The position numbers were made by a program, and so were the translations under genes. From Campylobacter sp. RM16187 (GTDB taxonomy: Bacteria; Campylobacterota; Campylobacteria; Campylobacterales; Campylobacteraceae), in contig NZ_CP012549.1 in assembly GCF_025319965.1 (NCBI RefSeq), positions 930,001 to 994,000 on the forward strand: DNA of 64,000 nucleotides, read 5' to 3'. The notes under the pieces are model-generated. The model made no database searches and had not been told where the DNA came from. It saw only the letters and a program-made list of their open reading frames with translations. Below are positions 1-9,397 of this stretch, one piece after another; positions within the stretch are counted from its first letter, which is position 1; each line of letters starts with the position of its first letter.

Positions 1-887
1 TTAGAACGGATACTCCTACGGTAGATAGTCTTATATTTGATTATATATCGCTTGAATATCACGAGACTATCATGGCGGCTTCCGGTTGGCAAGCTGAGGA
101 GAATTTAGAAAGTGCTATAGAAAAATATAAAGGCAGGTATATACTTTTAGTTGAAGGTGGTATACCTATGGGTGCTACAGAAAACTATCTAACTATCGGG
201 GCTTTAGGACACACCGGATATCACAATGCAAAACACGCTAGTGAAAACGCTGCAGCAATCTTTGCCATAGGTACCTGTTCCAGTTTTGGAGGTGTTCAGG
301 CGGCTCGTCCAAACCCTTCAAATTCACAAGCTATGAGCAAGGTTACAAGCAAGCCTGTTATTAATGTTCCTGGCTGTCCTCCAAGCGAAAAAAATATCGT
401 AGGAAACGTACTTCACTATATTTTATTTGGGACACTTCCGGCTCTTGATGTATTTAATCGTCCAAAATGGGCTTACGGTCTTAGGATTCACGATCTTTGC
501 GAAAGACGCGGACGCTTTGACGCGGGCGAATTTGTTCAAAGATTTGGTGATGAGGGCGCAAAAGACGGATACTGCTTATATAAAGTCGGCTGCAAGGGTC
601 CATACACATTCAATAATTGCTCACGCGAGAGATTTAATCAGCATACAAGCTGGCCTGTTCAAGCAGGTCACGGCTGCATAGGTTGTAGTGAGCCTGATTT
701 CTGGGATACCATGGGACCATTTGAAGAGCCTATGGGGGATAGACTGTTTGACACCGTTTTGGGTCTTGGTGCCGATAATGTAAGCGACAAGATAGGCATA
801 GGTGTGCTTGCGCTTGCTGGTATAGGTATGGCTGCACACGCTGCACTTGCTGTTTTTGCAAAAGATAAAGAAGAGAAAGAGGCATAA
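1..887 (+). CDS. hydA: [NiFe] hydrogenase small subunit, 5' partial
   Basis: Electron-transfer subunit of the membrane-bound, quinone-reactive uptake hydrogenase. The reading frame is open from the window edge (first full codon at base 3), and the residues before the ATG at 72 (RTDTPTVDSLIFDYIS) fit the family, so the real start with its Tat signal lies upstream. Cysteines for the three Fe-S clusters are visible in GTCSSFGG, NVPGCPP, LCERRGRF, GCKGPYTFNNC and GHGCIGCSEPDFWD. A hydrophobic C-terminal helix (GVLALAGIGMAAHAALAVFA) anchors it on the periplasmic side next to HydC. It is followed after two bases by hydB, so the two are co-translated. Confidence 0.96.
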   Translation, partial: RTDTPTVDSLIFDYISLEYHETIMAASGWQAEENLESAIEKYKGRYILLVEGGIPMGATENYLTIGALGHTGYHNAKHASENAAAIFAIGTCSSFGGVQAARPNPSNSQAMSKVTSKPVINVPGCPPSEKNIVGNVLHYILFGTLPALDVFNRPKWAYGLRIHDLCERRGRFDAGEFVQRFGDEGAKDGYCLYKVGCKGPYTFNNCSRERFNQHTSWPVQAGHGCIGCSEPDFWDTMGPFEEPMGDRLFDTVLGLGADNVSDKIGIGVLALAGIGMAAHAALAVFAKDKEEKEA

Positions 888-889
888 TT

Positions 890-2608
890 ATGAGCGAACA
901 AAGAATAGTAGTAGATCCTGTAACGAGGATTGAAGGGCACTTGCGCGTAGAGGTAGTGGTAGATGAAAATAATGTAGTTAAAGAGGCCTATTCAGGCTCA
1001 ACTCTTTGGCGCGGAATAGAACAAATCGTAAAAGGACGCGACCCTAGAGATGTTGGATTCTTCACTCAAAGAATTTGCGGAGTATGCACCTATTCTCACT
1101 ACAAGGCAGGTATTATTGCTGTAGAGGATGCATTGGGTATTACGCCTCCTTTAAATGCCGTATTAACAAGAACTCTTATGAGTGCGGCGCTTTTTATGCA
1201 TGATCATCCTGTGCATTTTTATCAACTTCACGGACTTGATTTTGTTGATGTTGTATCGGCTCTTAGTGCCGATGTTAGAAAGGCTAGTGAAGAGGCTTTT
1301 AAATACTGTGATACACCTCTTGCGACAGGAGCTGATCACCTAAAAGCTGTACAAGATAAGGTAAAAGCCTTTGTTCAAAAGGGAAATTTGGGGCCATTTG
1401 CTAATGCTTATTGGGGACATAAAACTTATCATTTTACTCCTGAGCAAAATTTAATAGCTCTCTCTCACTATCTTGAGTGTTTGAGAATTCAAAGAACTGC
1501 GGCTCAAATGATGGTCATATTTGGTTCTAAGCAACCCCATCCGCAAAGTTTAACAGTAGGTGGAGTAACCTGTGTGATGGATATTCTTAGTCCTTCAAGA
1601 CTTGGCGAGTATATGGTTAAATTTCAGGAAGTTAAAGAATTTATAGATAGAGCTTACTATCCTGATTTGGTAATGGCAGGCAAGGCTTATGCCAATGAGC
1701 CTAGCGTACTAAATGATGTTGGAACACCTAATTTATATACATATAAAGAGTTGCCTTTGGGTTCGAATGAATGGCTATTTGAGAGCGGTATTATCTTAAA
1801 CGGCGATATAAGCAAGGTTCATGAGGTTGACGATAATAAGATTACCGAAGAGGCTACACACGCTTGGTATAAAAATCCTGCACCTCTTCACCCTTATGAA
1901 GGACAAACCGATCCTAATTATACGGGCTTTAAAAAAGGCAAAACCCTAGATCAAAATGGTAAAGAAGTTGAAGCTCAACTGTTTGATATTAAGGGTAAAT
2001 ACTCTTGGATTAAGGCTCCTAGATATGACGGAATTCCTATGCAGGTAGGACCTTTGGCTAATATTGTTATTAACTATGCAAAAGGCAACAAATATGTAGT
2101 TCCTGTTGTAGATAAATTCTTAAAAGATACAGGACTACCGATAACAGCAGTGCTGTCTACACTAGGAAGAACAGCTACTCGTATGATTGAGGCAAAGGTT
2201 ATTGCAGATAATGCCTTGAAGGCATTCGGTAATCTTGTGGAGAATTTAAAAGTTGACCAAGAGACTTGCGCTAAATATGTCATAGATCCTAAGAAAGAGT
2301 ATAGGGGCAGATATATGGGGCATGTTCCAAGAGGCGCTTTATCTCACTGGTGCAGAATCAAAGACGGCGTTATAACAAACTGGCAAGCGGTTGTTCCTTC
2401 AACTTGGAATGCATCTCCAAAGGATGCAAACGGTGTTCGCGGTTCATACGAAGAGTGTCTAATAGGGCTTAAGATAGCCGATTTAACTCAGCCGCTTGAA
2501 ATTATTCGTAAAATTCACTCTTACGATCCATGCATTGCGTGCGCGGTTCACGTTATGGATACTAAGGGAAATAAGATTAGCGAATACAAAATCAATCCAA
2601 ATTTGTAA
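890..2608 (+). CDS. hydB: [NiFe] hydrogenase large subunit
   Basis: Catalytic subunit that oxidises H2 at a NiFe(CN)2CO centre. The N-terminal RICGVC motif (R61, C63, C66) and the C-terminal DPCIACAVH motif (C548, C551, H554) supply the four nickel-binding cysteines. The 18 residues after H554 are the extension removed by the HydD endopeptidase once nickel is inserted. The length of 572 residues is normal for group 1 uptake enzymes. There is no signal peptide, so it would be exported together with HydA through Tat. It lies between hydA and hydC. Confidence 0.97.
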   Translation: MSEQRIVVDPVTRIEGHLRVEVVVDENNVVKEAYSGSTLWRGIEQIVKGRDPRDVGFFTQRICGVCTYSHYKAGIIAVEDALGITPPLNAVLTRTLMSAALFMHDHPVHFYQLHGLDFVDVVSALSADVRKASEEAFKYCDTPLATGADHLKAVQDKVKAFVQKGNLGPFANAYWGHKTYHFTPEQNLIALSHYLECLRIQRTAAQMMVIFGSKQPHPQSLTVGGVTCVMDILSPSRLGEYMVKFQEVKEFIDRAYYPDLVMAGKAYANEPSVLNDVGTPNLYTYKELPLGSNEWLFESGIILNGDISKVHEVDDNKITEEATHAWYKNPAPLHPYEGQTDPNYTGFKKGKTLDQNGKEVEAQLFDIKGKYSWIKAPRYDGIPMQVGPLANIVINYAKGNKYVVPVVDKFLKDTGLPITAVLSTLGRTATRMIEAKVIADNALKAFGNLVENLKVDQETCAKYVIDPKKEYRGRYMGHVPRGALSHWCRIKDGVITNWQAVVPSTWNASPKDANGVRGSYEECLIGLKIADLTQPLEIIRKIHSYDPCIACAVHVMDTKGNKISEYKINPNL

Positions 2609-2617
2609 GGAGGATTT

Positions 2618-3301
2618 ATGTCACATCATAAACCCGATCGCATCAGCGAATACGAATTTTCGATAGGTCTTAGGCTTACGCACTGGATTAGATTTGTAGC
2701 GATTGCATTTCTAGTTGTAAGCGGGTTTTATATATCTTATGTGTTTATAGCTCCTGAGGTGACTAACGAGCCTACGATATTTTTAAATGCAAAATGGCGC
2801 GCGGCTCACCAAGTAGCGGGATTTATACTCATTGCGGTTACGATATTTAAGCTATATCTTTTCTTCTTTGATAAGCTTAGCAGAAAAGAGCTTGCTAGTA
2901 TTTATGATTTCTTTAGTTCAAAGGTTTGGATAGCACAGATCAAATACTACATATTTTTAGGACCGCATCCGCATCTAAGAGGCGTTTATAACCCGCTTCA
3001 GTTTGCGTCATATCTATTCTTTTATCTCGTGCTTTTTGTGATCTGCCTAACTGGCATGGTGCTTTATGTGCATGTTTATCACGAAGGGCTAGGCGGCTTA
3101 TTTTATGAGCCGATGAGATATTTTGAGGAGCTTATGGGCGGACTTGCAAATGTTAGAACGATTCACCGCGTAGCGATGTGGATAATTATGATATTTGTTC
3201 CGGTTCATATTTATATGGCTGTATTTAACGCAGTTAAAGGCAAAAACGGCGCTATGGATGCCGTTGTAAGCGGATATAAATTCGTCAAAGAAGAGCACTG
3301 A
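2618..3301 (+). CDS. hydC: Hydrogenase cytochrome b subunit
   Basis: Di-haem membrane anchor that passes electrons from the HydA Fe-S chain to menaquinone. Four membrane segments are visible, near residues 20-42, 65-87, 127-150 and 187-210. Histidines suited to haem b lie in LTHWIRF, AAHQVAG, VHVYHEG, TIHRVAM and VHIYM, matching the HydC/HupC family of about 225 residues. A strong AAGGAGG ribosome-binding site precedes the ATG, and the gene starts 9 bases after hydB. hydD follows after 3 bases. Confidence 0.95.
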   Translation: MSHHKPDRISEYEFSIGLRLTHWIRFVAIAFLVVSGFYISYVFIAPEVTNEPTIFLNAKWRAAHQVAGFILIAVTIFKLYLFFFDKLSRKELASIYDFFSSKVWIAQIKYYIFLGPHPHLRGVYNPLQFASYLFFYLVLFVICLTGMVLYVHVYHEGLGGLFYEPMRYFEELMGGLANVRTIHRVAMWIIMIFVPVHIYMAVFNAVKGKNGAMDAVVSGYKFVKEEH

Positions 3302-3304
3302 TAT

Positions 3305-3844
3305 ATGAAGGTGCTTGTCCTTGGCATCGGTAATGTAATGTTCTCCGACGAAGGTGTCGGAGTTCATTTTACCGAAATGATAAAAAGAAACTACAAATTT
3401 ACTCACGAAACCGACTTTTTGGAATTTGTTGACGGCGGCACTTTGGCTATCGCTCTAACTCCTATTATCACAGAATTTGACTATCTTATCGTAGTTGATT
3501 GTATAAGCGCTGATGAATCAAGCATAGGCGATGTATATTTTTTCGACTACGAAGCAATGCCAAACAAAATTTCTTGGGATGGCTCAGCGCACGAAGTTGA
3601 GATGCTTCAAACTCTTCAGCTTATGGAGCTTGCAGGAGATATGCCAAAGACTAAAATTTTAGGCGTAGTTCCAAAGCGAATAGAGCCTATGAGTTTTGAG
3701 CTCTCAAGTGAAATTCAAGCTAGCGCCAAAGTCATGGAAAAAACACTGCTAAAACACCTTGAAGAACTTGGATTTAGCTATGAAAAAATCGCAAATTTAA
3801 ATATAATAGACCTCGCAAACGAATACAAAAACAAAGGCATCTGA
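3305..3844 (+). CDS. hydD: Hydrogenase maturation endopeptidase
   Basis: HybD/HycI-type protease that trims the C-terminal tail of HydB after nickel insertion. The opening GIGNVMFSDEGVG is the family signature. E16, D65 (VVDCIS) and H96 (SAHEVEM) are at the expected nickel-sensing positions of the HybD fold. The length is 179 residues. The stop codon overlaps the ATG of the next gene (TGATG), implying translational coupling with hydE. Confidence 0.93.
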   Translation: MKVLVLGIGNVMFSDEGVGVHFTEMIKRNYKFTHETDFLEFVDGGTLAIALTPIITEFDYLIVVDCISADESSIGDVYFFDYEAMPNKISWDGSAHEVEMLQTLQLMELAGDMPKTKILGVVPKRIEPMSFELSSEIQASAKVMEKTLLKHLEELGFSYEKIANLNIIDLANEYKNKGI

Positions 3845-5397
3845 TGATACTTACCTATGAATTTGAGTATGCAAACTCAAATGAAAATTTGGCATTTTTT
3901 TTGAATTTTTATGCTAAAAAAAGCAAGCTTTCTTATGGTATAGAGCGCGAAGGCTCGTTTATAAGGCTTCATCTGGAAGGTGAGCAAGAAGAGCTTTTAA
4001 AATTTTCCGATGAAATTTCAGCTCTTATACCACACTTTATATTTTTATCAAATTCAAAAGTTTTTGTAAGCGAAGAGCTAAAAGGCGAGCAAAAAGAGTT
4101 TAAAAATACTCTTTCAAACATCACTCCAAGCATAATACAAGACTTTCACGAGGGCAAAATTTCAGCTTGTGAAAATGGAGTTTTTAGTGATGTTAAACTC
4201 TTTAAAGATGATAAATTTGAAGCTGTTATAAAAGAAAATTTTACAGAGTTTTTAGAATTTGCGCTTTTAAGCTTTAAAAATGGAGAAAATTTTAAATTTA
4301 AAGATTTAGAAGGAAGTTTTGAAATTTTAAATTTTGATGAGCTAAATAGCGATTTTGATCTTGTGATGCCTACAAAGCTTAAAAATTTGCCAAAAATTTT
4401 CATTTGCGATCAAAACTCGCAAATCGCTCTTGCAAGCTACGAAAAGCCTATGATAGAGCTTAAAACAAACGCCCTTTATAGACAAAATCACCCAAGCGCA
4501 CCGCATTTTTTTAACGTAAAAGCGCCTCGTGATATATTTATCTACGCATTTTGTGAAAAGCTTTTTGAAGCGGGCGTAAATTTCATAGCGCTTAAATCAG
4601 GCAAAGAGCTTTTTAAAGCTACCGTTTTAGAAAACGAATATATCTTTTCAAATGCTCAAATTTATTATAAAGATGGCTTTAGCGACTTCATAGAGGTTTC
4701 AAAAGATAAAAATTTGGCTAATTTCTACTTAAGCGCCGATGAGCTAGGCATCAAGGACGAAAATAAACTCAGAGTGTTTTTAAGCAAATTTGATGAAGAT
4801 GAGTTTAAAATTTATCTTAAAAACAGCGATTTTGAAGTGCTAAATTTACAAATTCCAAGTAGCTTTGAAGAGATTTTTGAGATGATATCAAAAGAAGAGG
4901 GCGGAGATAGGCTTGTAGCAAATTTTAGCGCAAATTTTTCGCTCGCAAGTGGAAGCATAAACACGCCAAACAGCTTTTTCTCGCTCTTTTGCATAGTCGG
5001 CAAGATATTTGGATTTGATGATGATTTAAAAAGAGCCGGCACTAAACTGCTTGAAAATGCGATGGATTTTAACGGTCCAAAAGGTCCGAGACTTGATTTT
5101 AAAATGGCTTCAAAAACTGGTTTTGATATCGTAAAATTCATAAGAAGCGGTATGAGCTTTCGCTTAGCTGGCGTTGATGATAAGATTTTAAGCTTTGGCT
5201 ATCTTGAGTCATTTGCGCATTTTATATCTGATTTTTGCGATGTTTTAAGAGAGGATTTTGAGTTTAAACACATCGTTTTGCAAGGCTCTTTGTTTGAGTG
5301 TAAGGCTCTTTCAAATCTGATCGCTAAACACGTAAGAGTCGGCACAAGCGCAAAATTTAGCAAAGGACTTTCGCTTGAAGAGATGCGTGAGATATGA
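3844..5397 (+). CDS. hydE: HydE-like hydrogenase accessory protein
   Basis: A 517-residue protein in the place held by hydE in the hydABCDE operons of Wolinella and Helicobacter. It is soluble, rich in Phe and Lys, with no membrane segment. The last 150 residues (FNGPKGPRLD ... HIVLQGSLFECKALSNLI) resemble the Kae1-like C-terminal half of HypF, whose equivalent signature is LSGGVFQNRV, suggesting an old relation to HypF. The N-terminal half has no motif I recognise. Its role is taken to be assembly of the hydrogenase; the biochemical step is not clear to me. It overlaps hypF by 23 bases. Confidence 0.75.
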   Translation: MILTYEFEYANSNENLAFFLNFYAKKSKLSYGIEREGSFIRLHLEGEQEELLKFSDEISALIPHFIFLSNSKVFVSEELKGEQKEFKNTLSNITPSIIQDFHEGKISACENGVFSDVKLFKDDKFEAVIKENFTEFLEFALLSFKNGENFKFKDLEGSFEILNFDELNSDFDLVMPTKLKNLPKIFICDQNSQIALASYEKPMIELKTNALYRQNHPSAPHFFNVKAPRDIFIYAFCEKLFEAGVNFIALKSGKELFKATVLENEYIFSNAQIYYKDGFSDFIEVSKDKNLANFYLSADELGIKDENKLRVFLSKFDEDEFKIYLKNSDFEVLNLQIPSSFEEIFEMISKEEGGDRLVANFSANFSLASGSINTPNSFFSLFCIVGKIFGFDDDLKRAGTKLLENAMDFNGPKGPRLDFKMASKTGFDIVKFIRSGMSFRLAGVDDKILSFGYLESFAHFISDFCDVLREDFEFKHIVLQGSLFECKALSNLIAKHVRVGTSAKFSKGLSLEEMREI

Positions 5398-7609
5398 AAT
5401 TTCAGGTCTTGTTCAGGGGGTAGGATTTCGTCCTTTTATCTATAATTTAGCTCTTAAATTCAATCTTTTTGGCGAAGTTTATAACGATGATGAGGGTGTT
5501 AAACTAACGCTATATGGCAAAGATGAGGCATTAGCTAAATTTGATAAAGCTGTGATAGATGAGCTTCCTAGCCTAGCTAGGATCGATCAAGTTTTAAAAT
5601 TTGAGCTTGACGGTGTTAAATTTAGTGACTTTAAGATAATTGCTTCAAAGTCCGCCAAAAAGCACGCTCCGATTTTGCCTGATTTTGCACTTTGCGTTGA
5701 TTGCGAGCGAGAATTTTATGATCCTAAAAACCCGCGCTATCACTATCCTTTTATAAACTGCACTAATTGCGGGCCTAGATTTTCCATCATCAAATCACTT
5801 CCATACGACCGCATAAATACGACTATGAACGAGTTTAAGATGTGTGAATTTTGCGGTGGTGAATATAAAGATCCAACCAACAGAAGATATCACGCTCAGC
5901 CGATATCTTGCCCAAACTGCGGCCCGAGCCTAAGCCTAAAAGACAAATTTGGAAAAATAGTAACAGCAGGAAATGAGAGTGTAAAAACTGCCGCAGAGCT
6001 TATAAATGAGGGCAAAATTTTAGCTATCAAAGGGCTTGGCGGCTTTCATCTGGTTTGTGACGCTACAAACGAACAAGCCGTTAGCGAGCTTAGAGCCAGA
6101 AAACACCGCCCTAAAAAGCCTTTTGCTATCATGTGTAAAAATTTGCAAAATGCTAAAAAACACGCTTATATCTGCCCTGCCGAGGAGCAAATTTTAACCT
6201 CAAATTTAAAGCCGATAGTAGTACTTCAAAGCAGAGCCGAATCAAATTTATCAAAGCAAATCGCACCAAATCTTAATAAAATAGGCATATTTTTGCCGTA
6301 TACCGGCGTGCATCTTTTGCTGTTTGAATACCTAAAAAACGACATAGTGGCAACCTCTGCGAATATCTCAGGCGAGCCTATCATCTATAATGAGGCTAGC
6401 TTGCTTGAAAAGATGAGCGATGTGATTGATTATTATCTTGATAACAACCGAGAGATAGAGTCACCAAGTGATGATAGTATCGTATTTGTCGTTGATGATG
6501 AGCCTGTTTTTTTACGAACGAGTAGAGGGGTAAATCCTAAATTTTTGCATACAAATTTTAAAGATAAACGCACGATTTTAGCTGTCGGAGCGGAGCTAAA
6601 AAATCAATTTGCCATACACAAAGATGGCGAAGTGATGATAAGCCCTTATATAGGCGATCTCAAAAACGTAGCGACTTATGAGAGGTTTTGCTCTTTAATA
6701 GAGCTTTTTGAGCAGGTTTACGAGCTTAAATTTGACGAGATAGTAGCTGATTTACATCCGCATTTTTTAAATTTAAAATGGGCAAAAGAGTATGCCGCTA
6801 AAAACGGGGCTAAAATCACTCAAATTCAGCACCACTATGCTCATCTGCTATCTGTTATGTTTGAGCATAATCTTGATAAAGATAAAAAATATCTTGGTTT
6901 TTGCTTTGACGGAACTGGGTATGGAGGTAACAATACAATATGGGGTGGGGAAATTTTACTCACTAGCTCAAAAAAATATGAGAGGATTTTTCATTTTGAT
7001 GAGTTTTTGTTGCTCGGTGGGGAGAGTAGTATTAAAAACATATACAAGATTGCCTACTCGATAATATTAAAATATCACTTGGAGGAAACTGCAAAGGAAT
7101 TTTTGAAAAAATTTGATCAAAACGAGCTAAAAAATTTAAAAACAATGCATGATAAAAAGATAAATTCCATTGCTACAAGCTCGCTAGGAAGGATATTTGA
7201 TGCTTTTGGAAGCATTATTTTGGGGCTTAAAACTGTTAGTTACGAAGGTGAAATCGGAATGGAACTTGAGGCTTTATATGACGAAAGTATACAAAAAAGC
7301 TATAAATTTGAACTGGATAATCAAAAAATAGTCTTTAAAGAGGCTTTCAAGTCGGCTCTAAAGGATGATAAAAAAACAGCTGCAACAGCTTTTATAAACG
7401 GACTTTGTGATATTGTAACCCAAATTGCTAAAATTGATAGTAGGGATGTTTTGCTTTCGGGTGGAGTGTTTCAAAATAGAGTTTTCTTAAGAAAAATAAT
7501 TAATAGTTTTAAAAATAATAGTATAAAATATTATTTTAACAAAACTCATCCAATAAATGATTCTTCGATAGCTACGGGGCAATTATACTATTCATTAAAC
7601 AACTTATAA
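5375..7609 (+). CDS. hypF: Carbamoyltransferase HypF
   Basis: Makes the thiocarboxamide on HypE that becomes the cyanide ligands of the NiFe centre, using carbamoyl phosphate and ATP. Domains in order: acylphosphatase-like (GLVQGVGFRPF, residues 11-21), two zinc-finger pairs (CVDC/CTNCGPRF and CEFC/CPNCGPSL, about 105-180), a YrdC-like domain (about 195-370), and a Kae1-like domain with QHHYAHLLS, FDGTGYGGN and LSGGVFQNRV. At 744 residues it is full length. The best start is TTG at 5375, behind AAAGGAC and inside the end of hydE. Base use becomes more AT-rich after about 6880. Confidence 0.94.
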   Translation: MKRCVRYEISGLVQGVGFRPFIYNLALKFNLFGEVYNDDEGVKLTLYGKDEALAKFDKAVIDELPSLARIDQVLKFELDGVKFSDFKIIASKSAKKHAPILPDFALCVDCEREFYDPKNPRYHYPFINCTNCGPRFSIIKSLPYDRINTTMNEFKMCEFCGGEYKDPTNRRYHAQPISCPNCGPSLSLKDKFGKIVTAGNESVKTAAELINEGKILAIKGLGGFHLVCDATNEQAVSELRARKHRPKKPFAIMCKNLQNAKKHAYICPAEEQILTSNLKPIVVLQSRAESNLSKQIAPNLNKIGIFLPYTGVHLLLFEYLKNDIVATSANISGEPIIYNEASLLEKMSDVIDYYLDNNREIESPSDDSIVFVVDDEPVFLRTSRGVNPKFLHTNFKDKRTILAVGAELKNQFAIHKDGEVMISPYIGDLKNVATYERFCSLIELFEQVYELKFDEIVADLHPHFLNLKWAKEYAAKNGAKITQIQHHYAHLLSVMFEHNLDKDKKYLGFCFDGTGYGGNNTIWGGEILLTSSKKYERIFHFDEFLLLGGESSIKNIYKIAYSIILKYHLEETAKEFLKKFDQNELKNLKTMHDKKINSIATSSLGRIFDAFGSIILGLKTVSYEGEIGMELEALYDESIQKSYKFELDNQKIVFKEAFKSALKDDKKTAATAFINGLCDIVTQIAKIDSRDVLLSGGVFQNRVFLRKIINSFKNNSIKYYFNKTHPINDSSIATGQLYYSLNNL

Positions 7610-7621
7610 GATTTAAGGTTC

Positions 7622-7627
7622 TATAAT
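7622..7627 (+). promoter_or_regulatory. Probable -10 box for nikR
   Basis: TATAAT occurs 29 bases before the nikR ATG in the short hypF-nikR gap. No good -35 hexamer sits 17 bases upstream, which is common for Campylobacter sigma70 promoters. The site would let nikR be transcribed apart from the hyd operon. Confidence 0.4.
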
Positions 7628-7655
7628 AGTATAGGATTCACTTAAGGAGGGCGAT

Positions 7656-8069
7656 ATGGACGAGATAATCAGATTTAGTGTTTCCTTGCCGAAGCAGTTG
7701 TTAGATGAACTTGACAAGAAGGTAAGCTCACAAGGCTATGCATCAAGGAGCGAATTCACGCGTGACTTGATTCGAGAAAAGATTATCAGCGATAGTTGGA
7801 AAAATGCTGATGAGGATTTGATAGGAGTTTTGACGCTGATTTATACTCATCATCAAAACGATTTAGTAGTTAAAATGATGAATATAGAGCATGATGCCTG
7901 TGTGGAGATAACATGCACAACTCATATACATATAGATCATTATAATTGTCTGGAGACTCTTATTTTGCGCGGGAAAGCGGCGCAGATAGAGGAATTTTCA
8001 GCTAAAATAGCAGGGCTTAAAGGAGTGAAATTTGCAAAACTCACTAAAGCGGCTGTTCCAAGCTCGTAG
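7656..8069 (+). CDS. nikR: Nickel-responsive regulator NikR
   Basis: Ribbon-helix-helix repressor or activator that binds DNA when loaded with nickel. Residues 1-45 form the DNA-binding domain ([17 protein letters not shown], then [13 protein letters not shown]). The ACT-like C-terminal domain keeps the square-planar nickel ligands as H79, H90, H92 and C98 in the [11 protein letters not shown] context. The length of 137 residues is typical. AAGGAGGG lies just before the ATG. Its place between hydABCDE-hypF and hypBCDEA suggests it controls nickel supply or the hydrogenase genes here. Confidence 0.95.
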   Translation: MDEIIRFSVSLPKQLLDELDKKVSSQGYASRSEFTRDLIREKIISDSWKNADEDLIGVLTLIYTHHQNDLVVKMMNIEHDACVEITCTTHIHIDHYNCLETLILRGKAAQIEEFSAKIAGLKGVKFAKLTKAAVPSS

Positions 8070-8083
8070 ATTTTAGATTGGTT

Positions 8084-8109
8084 GGCGGGCAAATTTAAGA
8101 TTGCCCGCC
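8084..8109 (+). terminator. Hairpin after nikR
   Basis: A perfect 9-base-pair stem (GGCGGGCAA / TTGCCCGCC) with an 8-base loop starts 14 bases after the nikR stop. It is strikingly GC-rich for this region. The T-run is not immediate (a run of six T lies about 14 bases on), so it may end transcription only partly. Confidence 0.65.
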
Positions 8110-8209
8110 TAAAAAAGTTATTATTTTTTATTCAGTATTTATCAACTTCTTGCTAAAATCGTTCATATCCTACTAAATTTTTATTCCATTTAAAAGGTTC
8201 TTATAATTT

Positions 8210-9394
8210 ATGAAGCACTTCTCTTTTAAAAAATTTGTCGAACATGAGGCTAGCTCCGGAATCTTACTGATTTTTGCCGCTATTATCGCAATGATATTTC
8301 AAAATGGTGTTTTAAGTGAGTTTTATAACTCATTTTTACGTATAAATGCAGGTTTTATTTTTGATGAGCTTGATATCCAAAAGCCCCTTATTTTATGGGT
8401 AAATGACGGTCTTATGTCGATATTTTTCTTTCTTTTGGGGCTTGAGTTAAAGCGTGAACTTATAGAGGGAGAGCTTAGAAATTTCTCTCAAGTAATTTTG
8501 CCAGTAATTGGAGCTATAGGTGGCATTGTGATCCCTGCTCTTATATTTTATCTTTTTAATCATTCGGATTCTTTTGCTATAAAGGGCTGGGCGATACCGA
8601 CTGCCACTGATACGGCTTTTGCACTTGGTATTATTATGATACTTGGCAGGAGAGTGCCTGCTAGCCTTAAAATTTTCTTGGTTACTATGGCGATTATCGA
8701 TGATGTTTGCGCAATTTTAATAATGGCAATTTTTTACAGCGGGAATTTATCTATAGTCTCTATCGGTATTGCAGGTGTTGTATTGTTGGGACTTCTTGCA
8801 TTAAATTTACTCAATGTAAACAAAAAAGCACTATATCTGATTTTGGGCATTATTCTTTGGATAAGTGTTTTAAAATCCGGAGTGCATGCGACTTTAGCAG
8901 GTGTTGTATCGGCATTTTTTATACCGCTTAAATTTAAAAATAGTGATAGATCTATGCTTAAAGAGATTGAACATGATCTGCATGGATATATAGCATTTTT
9001 TGTGTTACCTGTGTTTGCATTCGTAAATGCAGGAATTTCATTAAATGGAATTGGCGTAGAGCAGATATTTCATCCTGTATCGGTAGGCGTAATCGCAGGT
9101 CTTTTTATAGGCAAACAGCTTGGAGTTTTTGGATTTTGTTTTATCGCCATAAAACTTGGCATAGCAAAACTTCCGAAATATTCCAATATGCTTCAGTTTT
9201 ATGGACTTTGTATATTAACAGGCATTGGATTTACTATGAGTTTGTTTATCAACTCTCTTTCTTATCACGATACTCAGCAGTTTGCATATGCAGATAAACT
9301 TGCGATATTGATAGCGTCTTTGATATCAGGAATCGTAGGGTATGCGGTTTTATATTTTGCTGGTCGCCATAGAATAATAAGGTGCGTAGAATAA
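8210..9394 (+). CDS. nhaA: Na+/H+ antiporter NhaA
   Basis: Electrogenic sodium-proton exchanger of the inner membrane. The 394-residue, roughly 12-helix protein carries the family signatures TATDTAFALGII and TMAIIDDVCAIL, the latter with the paired aspartates of the ion site, plus GLELKRELIEGEL near the N-terminus. The gene sits between nikR and a DUF2157 gene and has no evident link to hydrogenase assembly. It has its own 140-base upstream gap after the nikR hairpin. The DUF2157 gene follows 3 bases later. Confidence 0.95.
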   Translation: MKHFSFKKFVEHEASSGILLIFAAIIAMIFQNGVLSEFYNSFLRINAGFIFDELDIQKPLILWVNDGLMSIFFFLLGLELKRELIEGELRNFSQVILPVIGAIGGIVIPALIFYLFNHSDSFAIKGWAIPTATDTAFALGIIMILGRRVPASLKIFLVTMAIIDDVCAILIMAIFYSGNLSIVSIGIAGVVLLGLLALNLLNVNKKALYLILGIILWISVLKSGVHATLAGVVSAFFIPLKFKNSDRSMLKEIEHDLHGYIAFFVLPVFAFVNAGISLNGIGVEQIFHPVSVGVIAGLFIGKQLGVFGFCFIAIKLGIAKLPKYSNMLQFYGLCILTGIGFTMSLFINSLSYHDTQQFAYADKLAILIASLISGIVGYAVLYFAGRHRIIRCVE

Positions 9395-9397
9395 TTA

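Noticed and set aside
8200-8206. TATAATT just before the nhaA start as a promoter
   Set aside because: It is only a few bases from the ATG, leaving no room for a leader and ribosome-binding site.
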